From assembly GCA_964605665.1 (NCBI GenBank), contig CAZSDP010000010.1, positions 62,001 to 126,000 of the forward strand: 64,000 nucleotides of DNA. Reading direction: 5' to 3'. A program made the position numbers and the translations under genes. Shown here in pieces: positions 27,401 to 35,823 of the stretch. Below the pieces are notes generated by a model. The model did no database searches. It was not told the DNA's origin and saw only the letters and a program-made list of their open reading frames with translations. The number at the start of each line of letters is the position of its first letter. Position 1 is the first letter of the stretch. This stretch comes from CAZSDP01 sp964605665. GTDB taxonomy: Bacteria > Planctomycetota > UBA8108 > UBA1146.

Positions 27401-28450
27401 CTACTGGGCGGGGGGCACAATGCTCGGTGCTGGATGACGATTGAGCCCCAGTCGAATGATCCGCTCCAGCAGGGCAGAATAGCTCATCCCGGTGAATTCA
27501 GCGGAATTGGCGAATTCCGCCTCTGCCATGATATCTGGGTTTGGGTTGGCTTCGATGAAATAGACATTGTCCTCAGCATCGAGACGGTAATCGACTCGAC
27601 AATATCCATCGATTCCTAAGATCCGACAGATTCTGCGGCTCAATCGAGTGATTTTACGCTCGAGCTCGGAAGGGAGAGCCGCGCTCGTGTGAATCACCCC
27701 CTTGCGATCTTGGTAGGCCACATCGAATTTTGCCTTTTCGGTCGCGATCAGCGGCTCTTCTGATCCTCGCTCCGTCATCCGCAACTCCCAGGTGGGGAAG
27801 ACTGTTCGACGGTCATTGCCCAGAACCGCGGAATACAACTCCCGCCCTTCGATGAATCGCTCAGCGATGGCATCAGTGCCGATCCGCTCATGGACAAAGG
27901 CCACTCTCTCATTCAGTTTCTCATCGTTATGAACCAGAGAGGCCTTAGAGATTCCATAAGACGCATCCTCGACGAGCGATTTGACGATCAGTGGAAACTC
28001 CAGACCCTTTCGACGTTTCGGTCGACGGCCAAGGGGAAAGGTTTGAAACTGAGGGATCTTGATTCGATGGTAAGAGAGGATCTTCTTCGAGAGCGCTTTG
28101 TCGCGGGACAGGGTCAATCCTCGCGGCCCACTGCCGGTATAGGGCACTCGAAGCAATTCGAGAAAGCTCACGACATGTTGGTCGTAGGCGCCAATTCCCA
28201 TAAACGCCTCAACCAAGTTGAAGACGACATCTGGCTTATGGCGAATGATGGAACGACGGAGCGGAGCTAGCTCATCGTCTATCCCGAGAATTTGAACCTG
28301 ATGCCCAAGGGATTGAAGGGTGTCACTGACATCCTGGACCGGCCGCCAGAGCCCCTCACCCCCATTCGGCGCCCGTTCAGATTCCGGGGCGGGAAGTGAG
28401 CCTTCCTGGCAAACGACCAAAACCGACAGCTTTTTCACATTTTGTACCAT
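27401..28450 (-). CDS. ATP-grasp ligase, D-Ala-D-Ala ligase-like
   Basis: 349 residues of ATP-grasp fold. The N-terminal domain has VVFNLVEAFMGIGAYDQ and VPYTGSGPRGLTLSRDKALS. The ATP-binding part has FPLIVKSLVEDASYGISKAS, AERFIEGRELYSAVL and the metal-binding end YCRVDYRLDAEDNVYFIEAN. The pattern is that of D-alanine-D-alanine ligases, but the pairing with a zinc metallopeptidase and lack of cell-wall genes make the true substrate doubtful; it may form a peptide or amide bond on another amino-acid carrier. The start ATG lies inside the 3' end of the peptidase gene (16-nt overlap), so the two are coupled. Confidence 0.85.
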   Translation of the reverse strand: MVQNVKKLSVLVVCQEGSLPAPESERAPNGGEGLWRPVQDVSDTLQSLGHQVQILGIDDELAPLRRSIIRHKPDVVFNLVEAFMGIGAYDQHVVSFLELLRVPYTGSGPRGLTLSRDKALSKKILSYHRIKIPQFQTFPLGRRPKRRKGLEFPLIVKSLVEDASYGISKASLVHNDEKLNERVAFVHERIGTDAIAERFIEGRELYSAVLGNDRRTVFPTWELRMTERGSEEPLIATEKAKFDVAYQDRKGVIHTSAALPSELERKITRLSRRICRILGIDGYCRVDYRLDAEDNVYFIEANPNPDIMAEAEFANSAEFTGMSYSALLERIIRLGLNRHPAPSIVPPAQ

Positions 28451-29439
28451 TCCCGGATGTCGTAGAGACGCCGTGTCACGCAGACCGCAACCAACATCGC
28501 CACTTCTTCGAGCATTCCATCTCGATCCGCCACCCTCAAATCGAGCGCTCTGCTCCGCCCGATCAGCTCACGGTACACCATATCGATCAAATATTGTTCA
28601 TCTCCGAGAACAGCCATCGCACGCTGCCGGACTCGCCTGCGGTTCCTCAACAGATAGAGCGCGGCGGAACGCGAGGCCGTGTGTCGTGTAAATACTCTCA
28701 ACAGTTCTGCATCGAAGTGATCTGGAAAGGTCTCTCCATAGCGTTGATGGCGTTCGCTGTAATACTCGCGAAGCGTTTTATGAATCGAACGAATTTCTTC
28801 AATGCGTGTTCGATCTAGCCTGGGAATGCGCCTGCCCTTGAACTCATCCATCAATTCGTCGACGTACTCTAACTTCTCCAACGCAGGCCAGTCTTTATAA
28901 CGACGGCGCCAACGGCTGCGTGGATCGAGCCAAACAGCGAAAGTCTCTGCAAAATCTTCGAGGGGATGGCTCTGAGCGTACCAGTAGTCGAGATACTGCG
29001 CGAAGTTCCGGCTCGACGGATTTGGTCGATACTCATCCGGGTAGGGCGCGGTGGACCGTCCAAACAGTTCCCGCCATCTGCGCCGTCGGTGCAACTTCAA
29101 AGCACCTTGAATCGCATGACCCATCTCGTGACGGAGTAAACGGAGACACTCTCGGCGTGATCCTCCTTCGACCTTCTTCACTTCAACATGTTCGAGGCGA
29201 CGAAGCCGGGGATGAGCGAGATAGAAGGGAATGGCAATTCCGCAAATTCCCTGGGGACAGAACCACTCTTCTGAAAGCCAACAGTGAGCACGAATCCGTA
29301 GATCTCGCTGCTGGAGCTCTCCGGCGAGGCGGTCGATGCAAAGCTCAATCCAGCTCCCCCGCAATTGGAGGTCGAGATCGCACAGCCTGAAATCGAGGAG
29401 CTCCTCGCGAGGGAGGACTGCCCATGGGTACTTCACCAC
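28435..29439 (-). CDS. Putative zinc metallopeptidase (HExxH), ATP-grasp partner
   Basis: 334 residues, very rich in Arg, no signal peptide. The zinc motif RHEMGHAIQGAL lies near residue 103. Downstream, HPLEDFAETFAVWLDPRSRW supplies an Asp/Glu likely to be the third ligand, as in the family annotated as putative zinc-binding metallopeptidase. The C-terminal third is helical. GTG start with GAGGTG a few bases upstream. The last codons overlap the ATP-grasp gene. Cytoplasmic action on a product or substrate of the ligase is a guess; no substrate is known to me. Confidence 0.75.
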   Translation of the reverse strand: MVKYPWAVLPREELLDFRLCDLDLQLRGSWIELCIDRLAGELQQRDLRIRAHCWLSEEWFCPQGICGIAIPFYLAHPRLRRLEHVEVKKVEGGSRRECLRLLRHEMGHAIQGALKLHRRRRWRELFGRSTAPYPDEYRPNPSSRNFAQYLDYWYAQSHPLEDFAETFAVWLDPRSRWRRRYKDWPALEKLEYVDELMDEFKGRRIPRLDRTRIEEIRSIHKTLREYYSERHQRYGETFPDHFDAELLRVFTRHTASRSAALYLLRNRRRVRQRAMAVLGDEQYLIDMVYRELIGRSRALDLRVADRDGMLEEVAMLVAVCVTRRLYDIREWYKM

Positions 29440-29506
29440 TCACCTCGAGCGTTAGACCAAGACTCGATCTCTGATTCCACTGCAGCCCCCATTCATCGAC
29501 CTCTGC

Positions 29507-30526
29507 TCAGGGGCAGGACAGTGCCATATCGCAGGTCAACGAACTGGCGGTGCTATCGCTCCCGCAGGCTGGGAAGGGTGAACTGGGAGCAGGTCCTCCA
29601 GTGAAGAGATAATTGAGCAGGATGATCGGGTCCGCGAGGTTCTTTTGTCCGTCATCGTTGATGTCTGCTGCATCTTCACACTCGGCTGGTACTCCACCAG
29701 AAAATAGCTCGTCGAGAAGGACGATCGCATCAACCAAGTTGATCAACCCGTCATCGGTGACATCTCCGCGGACAAACATCGGTGCGAACACCGGAGGGAG
29801 AATCACACAGCTCACCGCATCCAAAACGATTTCGATGGAGTACGCGTCATTGATCATGTCGCCGTCGATGTCGACATCCGGAGTAATGCCAAACAAGGTG
29901 AGGACATCGGTCAAGGTGCCGGAGAAGGGGAAGGGGGCGGGAATCTGATCGAAGAGAAGACCGGGAACCGCTCCGGCGATCGGAGCACTGGTAAAGCTCG
30001 TCGCATTGGGAGCCACGGTCCCTTCGAGCACGACTCCTTGAAGTGGAATACCAATTCCGATGTTGAGTGTCGCCGGGTCTGTCAACAATGCGCCGGCAGT
30101 GATCGATCCCATCTCAAACAACGCGAGGGGCTCTCCACCCGGGCCGAGACTCGCAGGATCGATTTCGAACTCTTCCGTTCCTGAAAAGTCGTCGAGCGGG
30201 TCTCCGTCCAGATCGATTCCGTTGTACGTCGCTACCGAGATCATCGGGTCGTTCTGAGCGGTGGGATCGTCGAGATCTCGAATCTCCAGAAGCGTGCGCA
30301 ACCCACCCGTTGAAAAAGAATCCGAGATCAGGGCATTGAGGATACCGGACACGATGATGCTGCTCCCGAGTGTCCCTCCCGAGACCGAGGCTCCACTGAT
30401 CACCAGTCCCGCAGTATCTGACGACTGCGCCGCGACTGGAGAACAGTTGAGGGTGACAACACCCATCACAAGCACGAGTACGCACACACCGATTTGGATT
30501 CGAGAGAACTGGCGGGTCTGCCACAT
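29507..30526 (-). CDS. Secreted protein with C-terminal dockerin-like Cys-Pro module
   Basis: 339 residues from ATG 30526, which has GGAGGTTCGG upstream. Signal peptide IQIGVCVLVLVMGVVTLNC. The central 220 residues are beta-rich and not recognised. The last 85 residues are a dockerin-like module with calcium-loop motifs DVTDDGLINLVD and DINDDGQKNLAD, each followed by an LL..LF helix, then FPACGSDSTASS and the terminal ALSCP. It should bind calcium and may mediate binding to a partner or the cell surface. Confidence 0.75.
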   Translation of the reverse strand: MWQTRQFSRIQIGVCVLVLVMGVVTLNCSPVAAQSSDTAGLVISGASVSGGTLGSSIIVSGILNALISDSFSTGGLRTLLEIRDLDDPTAQNDPMISVATYNGIDLDGDPLDDFSGTEEFEIDPASLGPGGEPLALFEMGSITAGALLTDPATLNIGIGIPLQGVVLEGTVAPNATSFTSAPIAGAVPGLLFDQIPAPFPFSGTLTDVLTLFGITPDVDIDGDMINDAYSIEIVLDAVSCVILPPVFAPMFVRGDVTDDGLINLVDAIVLLDELFSGGVPAECEDAADINDDGQKNLADPIILLNYLFTGGPAPSSPFPACGSDSTASSLTCDMALSCP

Positions 30527-30634
30527 AACCGAACCTCCAAGAGCCATCAGTGGGAAAGATTAGACCCCTTCATTGTACCGCTTCAACGGCCCACTCCGAA
30601 ACCCATCCTCTTCCAACCACGCTCCTCAGCGATC

Positions 30635-33600
30635 TCATTCCTCGAGCACCACGTCGACATTGTTGAGATCTCGTCCCTGGAGATCGACATCGACGCCTCC
30701 TCCGGTGCTCCCGCCTCCGTTCCCCCGGCCTGGAGTGGTGATCCGATAGGCGCCAGATTCGAGGCCGTCAAAGGTGAAGAGCCCATCGTCATCAGAGACG
30801 GTACTCTTCCGTACCCCCCTGTTTTCGTCCTCACTTCCCCGCAGGATCAAGAATCGGGGACCGGCCGTATCGCCATTTGCAGTCAAAATTCGACCGGAGA
30901 CGGAGAGTCCACGGGTGAGCAACAGCACGATCTCGCGCTCTTGCCCTCGCGAGATCGGCTGCAGAGTTTGGGTCAACTGAACATAGTTCTCATGATTCAC
31001 CACGATTTGGGGAGTCCCGGAGGGAACCCCCTCCAGCAAAAAGGACCCGTTCGAATCGGACCTCACCGATTCGCCGAACATCGCAGACTGCCAAGTCCGC
31101 CGCATCGCATCTTCGTCGCTCTCTTCGCCGGAGTCCTCCTCCAAAGCGACAGAAATCTCAGCACCTGCGATCGGCTGTCCAGTTTGGGTATCACGCACCA
31201 CTCCCAGAAGACGCGCCGCCCGCTCCAACTCAACTTGCTCTTCCCGAACCGTTCCCGGTTGTAGTTGAAAGTCGACAGTAGCCGAACTGTATCCAGCTGC
31301 GCGAATCTGCAGGGAATAAGTTCCCGCCTCGAGTTCTCCTCGCTCATAGATTCCCTCGGGCGAGTTGACCGTCTCGAGCCCTCGCGGCCCAAACATGCTC
31401 TCTTGATCTTCACTGATGAGCATCACTTCGAACTCAGAAACCGGTCTACCATTCGCGACATCGGTCACTCGAGTGAGAAGAGTCGCAGCTGGCAACAACC
31501 GTAGATTCTCCGTGGCGACTCCGTTGACATAGATCGAGTTGACGATCGACTTCGCAAAGCCCTGCTTTTCAGCGACCGCTGCATAACCTCCGATGGGAAG
31601 ACCGATCACCTCATATTGCCCATCCATATCGGTTCTTGCGGTCCGGAGTGCGCCACCCATCGCCATCTGGATCGCGAAGACACTTTCGTCCACCCCCGTC
31701 TCCGTCAGAACTCGAACGACGGCGTCTGCGATCGGATTCCCAAAGTCGTCGGTCACGGTCCCGGTGAGAATCGATCCCGGATCGAGAACGAGAGTGACCT
31801 CAACATCGCTTCCTTCCAACAAAGAGATCGGCTGGGTCGGACTATCGGAGTATCCGACCATTTCCGCCCCGATCGAAAACTCGCCCGGTTCATGCGCTTC
31901 GAACTTGAAACGTCCTTCCGAGTCGGTGTGAACCACCTCACCACCTTTGGGAAGACCGAGCATCTGCATGAACATTCGTCCACGCATATCTTCAGAGCCG
32001 TCTGACCCTTTTGCCAACCGGACGATGGCACCGGAAACCGGTCCCGAACCGTCAGTCACGATTCCTGAGATGCTGGACGCAACTCGCAGCGAAACGTTGA
32101 CGGGCGAGACCGACTCCGCTTCGGTAAGGCGGAAGGAGTCGGAGCTTCCTCGGGTATAGCCAGGGAAGTCCGCGATGATTTTGTAGAAACCCTCTTCCTC
32201 GGCGAAGTACTGGTCGAGAACGAACTCTCCTCGTTCATCGGTGACTTCCACTCCGAGCATGATCAGTGAGGTATCGAACTGGAATGGCCCCATATCTCCA
32301 GGAATGTCCGGAGTCAAACGAACCAATGCTCCCGGCTGGGGGGCGCCGGTAGGATCGGTCACCGTTCCGCGGATCGTCGCGATCGGATCGACGGTGATCA
32401 CCAACTCTTCCACGACACCATCGAGATTCGCCATCACCCTGCCACTCATGTAACCGGAAGCACGAGCCTGGACTTCAACTTCGCGAAACTCCGGCTCCGG
32501 CTCCGCCCAGCGGGGACTGCGGCCCATGAACATCATCGGAGCCGAACTCTCGGCGATCACTCCCGTGAGCTCGAAGCGGCCATCTCGATCAGTTTCGGTG
32601 GTACTTGCCCCACTCCTCACACTTGCGCCCTCGAGACCCTCGCTCGTATCGGAACGCAGCACGATTCCTCGGAGAGTCATCCCGGGCTGCAATTCGAGCT
32701 CGATACCAGCCTCACCAGCGCGAACCTCTGACTGAGTTTGAGGCGCATATCCGACGGCGCTCGCCAATACCTCGTATTGCTCGCCCATCCTCAGGCCCAT
32801 GATCTCAAAGCGTCCATCCGCGTCGGTTTTGACCTGAAGGCGGCCGCTGAAGAGATCGCGGAAGATCACGCCACCCGACATCATCCCCCCACTCGCCAAG
32901 ACCGCTTGAACGGTGGCATCTTGAATCGGAGCCCCCACATTGGAGATGACTCTGCCTGAGATGCTCTCACCGGGATCAACCAAAACCTCGCCGAGGTCGG
33001 CGACGCTCCCCCACTCGAGGCTGAGCTCTTGTTGGTGTGGCTTGAGTCCCGGGGTCTCAATCGTCAATCGGTATCTTCCTGCACCGAGATCCCCGAAGCT
33101 AAACTGGCCAAACTCGTCAGAGTTCACTCTTCGAGGCTCTTCACCGAGCATTCGCTGTGCCATCGCGACGAAGTCATCCGCGCCAGGAAATGGGAGCTGA
33201 ATCGCTTGGTCGAGACGCTCAATCTGAACCGGAACATCGATCAGAGGGAAGCCTCTCGGAGTCATCAAGGTCCCGACGACATAGGCGGGATCACCGTAAT
33301 AGACGACCACCCCAGTGGTCCCCGTTTCGACCCCTGGCACGGTACTCTCGAGGCCGAACTCACTGCCGGTCTCGGTACGACTGTACGCGGTGATGCTGTA
33401 GATCCCCGGCGGGAGTGAAGCGATCTCGAAGGAACCATCGTCACCTGAAAACACTTCGAAGGGTCCTTTGAGAAACTCACCGTTGACATACCTGAGCGCT
33501 TTACGAATGAGGGGGCCGATACCACTGGTACTCGGTGGGGTAAACTCGGCGATCACTCTGACCCCGGGCATTCCCTCGCCGGAAGCTCGGACCACCTTAC

Positions 33601-34216
33601 CGGCAATCGATGCACCACGTTCCAGTTCGAGGGTGATCTCCTCGGTACGCTCTTGTGAGAGGGACACCACATCGCCATAGCGAAAGAGCCACTTCGAGGC
33701 GGTCGTCAGCAAGAAGTAGCCTCCATCGGCAGCTCCTCGCACCTCAAAAACTCCATCCTCACCGGTCGTGCTCACGATCGCAGACCTTCGAAAAGCTTCG
33801 AGCTCTCGACGAACGAAGTTCAAAATCTCCGGAACATCTGGAAGTCCTCCCCCGACCAGGGAAGAGAGATTCGATTCAGCCTTCTGGATGAGGGACTCAA
33901 TTCTCGAGGAGGCGAAGAGCATCACCTTCGCCCCTTCGATCGGAACTCCTTCACCACTCACCACACCACGAAGGAGGGGAGGAGTTTCTGGAGCGGGCGG
34001 TGTGACCTCCACTTCGGTCTTCTCGCGGGACTTTTTGCTACTGGACTGGTTTGTAGTGCTACCAGGCTCAAAGTCATTCACGTCACGTTGAGTCTCAGTC
34101 GAAACGACCGGCTCAGTGTCTCGAGCACCTGGGTTTGGAGCCTCAAAGAGGAAGAAGAACAGCCCCCCGCAGACCAACAGCGCCGCCATCAGTCCGATCA
34201 GTAAGTTTCTTGGCAC
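30635..34216 (-). CDS. Giant membrane-anchored protein with about 11 carboxypeptidase-regulatory-like repeats
   Basis: About 1193 residues. An N-terminal anchor (LLIGLMAALLVCGGLFFFLF) is followed by a Thr/Ser/Lys linker and a chain of transthyretin-like beta-sandwich repeats. Each shows G-x-V-x-D-x-x-G-x-P-x-x-x-A-x-V and a later DGxFxxxGLxxGxY segment (GTVTDPTGAPQPGALVRL, GTVTDDFGNPIADAVVRV, GRFELTGVIAES). No catalytic domain is visible, so a structural or adhesive cell-envelope role is likely. Start GTG 34216 is preferred (AAGGTGAG five bases upstream); TTG 34234 is possible. Same architecture as the protein at 42223-45198. Confidence 0.8.
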   Translation of the reverse strand: MPRNLLIGLMAALLVCGGLFFFLFEAPNPGARDTEPVVSTETQRDVNDFEPGSTTNQSSSKKSREKTEVEVTPPAPETPPLLRGVVSGEGVPIEGAKVMLFASSRIESLIQKAESNLSSLVGGGLPDVPEILNFVRRELEAFRRSAIVSTTGEDGVFEVRGAADGGYFLLTTASKWLFRYGDVVSLSQERTEEITLELERGASIAGKVVRASGEGMPGVRVIAEFTPPSTSGIGPLIRKALRYVNGEFLKGPFEVFSGDDGSFEIASLPPGIYSITAYSRTETGSEFGLESTVPGVETGTTGVVVYYGDPAYVVGTLMTPRGFPLIDVPVQIERLDQAIQLPFPGADDFVAMAQRMLGEEPRRVNSDEFGQFSFGDLGAGRYRLTIETPGLKPHQQELSLEWGSVADLGEVLVDPGESISGRVISNVGAPIQDATVQAVLASGGMMSGGVIFRDLFSGRLQVKTDADGRFEIMGLRMGEQYEVLASAVGYAPQTQSEVRAGEAGIELELQPGMTLRGIVLRSDTSEGLEGASVRSGASTTETDRDGRFELTGVIAESSAPMMFMGRSPRWAEPEPEFREVEVQARASGYMSGRVMANLDGVVEELVITVDPIATIRGTVTDPTGAPQPGALVRLTPDIPGDMGPFQFDTSLIMLGVEVTDERGEFVLDQYFAEEEGFYKIIADFPGYTRGSSDSFRLTEAESVSPVNVSLRVASSISGIVTDGSGPVSGAIVRLAKGSDGSEDMRGRMFMQMLGLPKGGEVVHTDSEGRFKFEAHEPGEFSIGAEMVGYSDSPTQPISLLEGSDVEVTLVLDPGSILTGTVTDDFGNPIADAVVRVLTETGVDESVFAIQMAMGGALRTARTDMDGQYEVIGLPIGGYAAVAEKQGFAKSIVNSIYVNGVATENLRLLPAATLLTRVTDVANGRPVSEFEVMLISEDQESMFGPRGLETVNSPEGIYERGELEAGTYSLQIRAAGYSSATVDFQLQPGTVREEQVELERAARLLGVVRDTQTGQPIAGAEISVALEEDSGEESDEDAMRRTWQSAMFGESVRSDSNGSFLLEGVPSGTPQIVVNHENYVQLTQTLQPISRGQEREIVLLLTRGLSVSGRILTANGDTAGPRFLILRGSEDENRGVRKSTVSDDDGLFTFDGLESGAYRITTPGRGNGGGSTGGGVDVDLQGRDLNNVDVVLEE

Positions 34217-34576
34217 TTGGCTCACCTTCAGCAATTTCTAGGTTCACACCGCGTTTCGAGGGTTTGATCACCCGGATCTCGAACTCTCCCCGTCCCGTTT
34301 CAGCCACTGCCCACGTCACTGTTGTGCCGGGAAGCCCTGATCGGGAATGCGCCTCGTTGCGATCGCAAGGATCATTCCCAACGGGAGCTCAATTCGCCAA
34401 GAGTCGTGCCTTCAGAAGGGTCACCACACTGCCGTATCTCCCAGGAGGAGGTGACGGTGCAGAGAAGGCCTCTCGTCGATGAGTGCTCAATAGCATAACT
34501 GCGGCGACGACGAGAGTCTCTAGGGTCCAATGATCTGCGAAAATCGCTGATCTCCCCCATCTGGTAAAGATGACCC
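34217..34576. other. Intergenic region
   Basis: 360 bp between two minus-strand genes. Open frames on both strands lack ribosome sites and recognisable motifs. I see no promoter or terminator. Confidence 0.3.
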
Positions 34577-35422
34577 TCAAGGGCAGGTCGCAAATGAACT
34601 ACAACCGATCCCCGGCACGCTCCCGCAGGTCGGAAATGGCGCACTCGGCGCTGGACCCAAGGCAATCAGATAGTTCAGGGTGAAGAAGACGTCCGCAAGG
34701 GTCAGCGTGCCATTTGCATCGGAATCGATCGCATCGAGGCACAAAAGTGGAGAAAGACCGAATAGTTGCAAGACAGCGGAGACGGGATCGGAGATATCGA
34801 TCACTCCATCCGCGTTCGCGTCACCGCGGACAAAGTCGATCCCACCTAAGACCGTGACCTCAGCGCCGATCAAGACTGGGGCGATCGACTGACCGAGCGA
34901 AATCACGATTGAAGAAAGTGGCGGTGAGCCAAGGCAATCGCAAAATCCGACCTCGGTCACCGTCCCTCCCCGAGCAGTTGGCGAGAGTTGCCAGAGAAGA
35001 TCCAAAGTGTGATAGGAAGAACCGGCGGGAAGCTCTTCGACCGCCATGAAGTCAAAAACCACCCCGACGGTCATTCCGGTGAGCCCTGGATCGAGGAAGA
35101 GCTCAACATCGAAAAAGTCCGGTCCACTTCCCCCATTGAGGGTGCTGAGCGCGACCCCCTGCTGAACTCCCAAAGGAATCAAAGTGTCATCTCCGGCGAG
35201 CATCGAGAATGTGAATCCCTGTAGCCCGTCAGTCCCCACCGGGTTGATCGTCTGTGGAAGCGTGATCATCTCGCCAGGATTCGCGGATCCCCCACCCAGC
35301 GTTACCACGAAGTCCTGGTTTTGGGCGCCGCAGATCGGAGGCACCGCAAGCAAGACCGTGAACACCAGAATCGAGCTCATCCCGGCGAAGATCGAGCCCG
35401 GTTTTTCGAATCCTGTCAGCAC
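34577..35422 (-). CDS. Secreted protein with cohesin-like domain and C-terminal dockerin-like Cys-Pro module
   Basis: 281 residues from GTG 35422, chosen because GGAGGTCAATC precedes it. Signal peptide ILVFTVLLAVPPICGAQ. Residues about 40-185 resemble a cohesin fold: ANPGEMITLPQTINPVG, LQGFTFSMLAGDD, LTGMTVGVVFDFMAVEELPA. The remaining 80 residues form a dockerin-like module with DANADGVIDISD and DSDANGTLTLAD loops and the end FPTCGS...TCP. Cohesin-like and dockerin-like parts in one chain suggest self-association or chain building. Cohesin assignment is by pattern only. Confidence 0.72.
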   Translation of the reverse strand: MLTGFEKPGSIFAGMSSILVFTVLLAVPPICGAQNQDFVVTLGGGSANPGEMITLPQTINPVGTDGLQGFTFSMLAGDDTLIPLGVQQGVALSTLNGGSGPDFFDVELFLDPGLTGMTVGVVFDFMAVEELPAGSSYHTLDLLWQLSPTARGGTVTEVGFCDCLGSPPLSSIVISLGQSIAPVLIGAEVTVLGGIDFVRGDANADGVIDISDPVSAVLQLFGLSPLLCLDAIDSDANGTLTLADVFFTLNYLIALGPAPSAPFPTCGSVPGIGCSSFATCP

Positions 35423-35823
35423 GATTGACCTCCACAATGAAACGTGGCTAGAACGAGGAATGGACCCACCACGGAGCTGCGGGATGAACCGTGTCGAGGC
35501 CACTAGGCTACCTCAATCCGAGCCGAGGGAAACCGATGACCGAAATTCGTGATCACTCGAGCTGAATCGAAACACCCTAGAGAGATTCACCGCGCAATAT
35601 TCGGTGAATTTACGATCCGCTGGAAGCTCTTGCTGAGACTCTCTATACGGTGCGAGAGACCTCATTACTGCGGATTTGTGGGGAGAGCTCTTCGAGTGGA
35701 AGTGCCACCGTAAGTCTCTCGCTCACCCAAAAGGGAAAATCATAGCAGCGAGCGGTTCTCCTGCTGGTCTGGGCCGTTAGACTGCTGCGTTCTCGGGTAC
35801 CTATTCCGAATGGAGTGCTTCTC
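35423..35823. other. Divergent intergenic region
   Basis: 401 bp between the cohesin-like gene (minus) and the SDR gene (plus). It contains the inverted repeat at 35585-35609. The surrounding sequence is AT-richer near 35595-35620. No credible gene. Confidence 0.35.
35585..35609. promoter_or_regulatory. Inverted repeat, possible operator
   Basis: ATTCACCG and CGGTGAAT are perfect 8-bp inverted arms around a 9-nt AT-rich centre. Lying between divergently transcribed genes, it could be a dimeric regulator site. No further copies were noticed. Confidence 0.3.
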
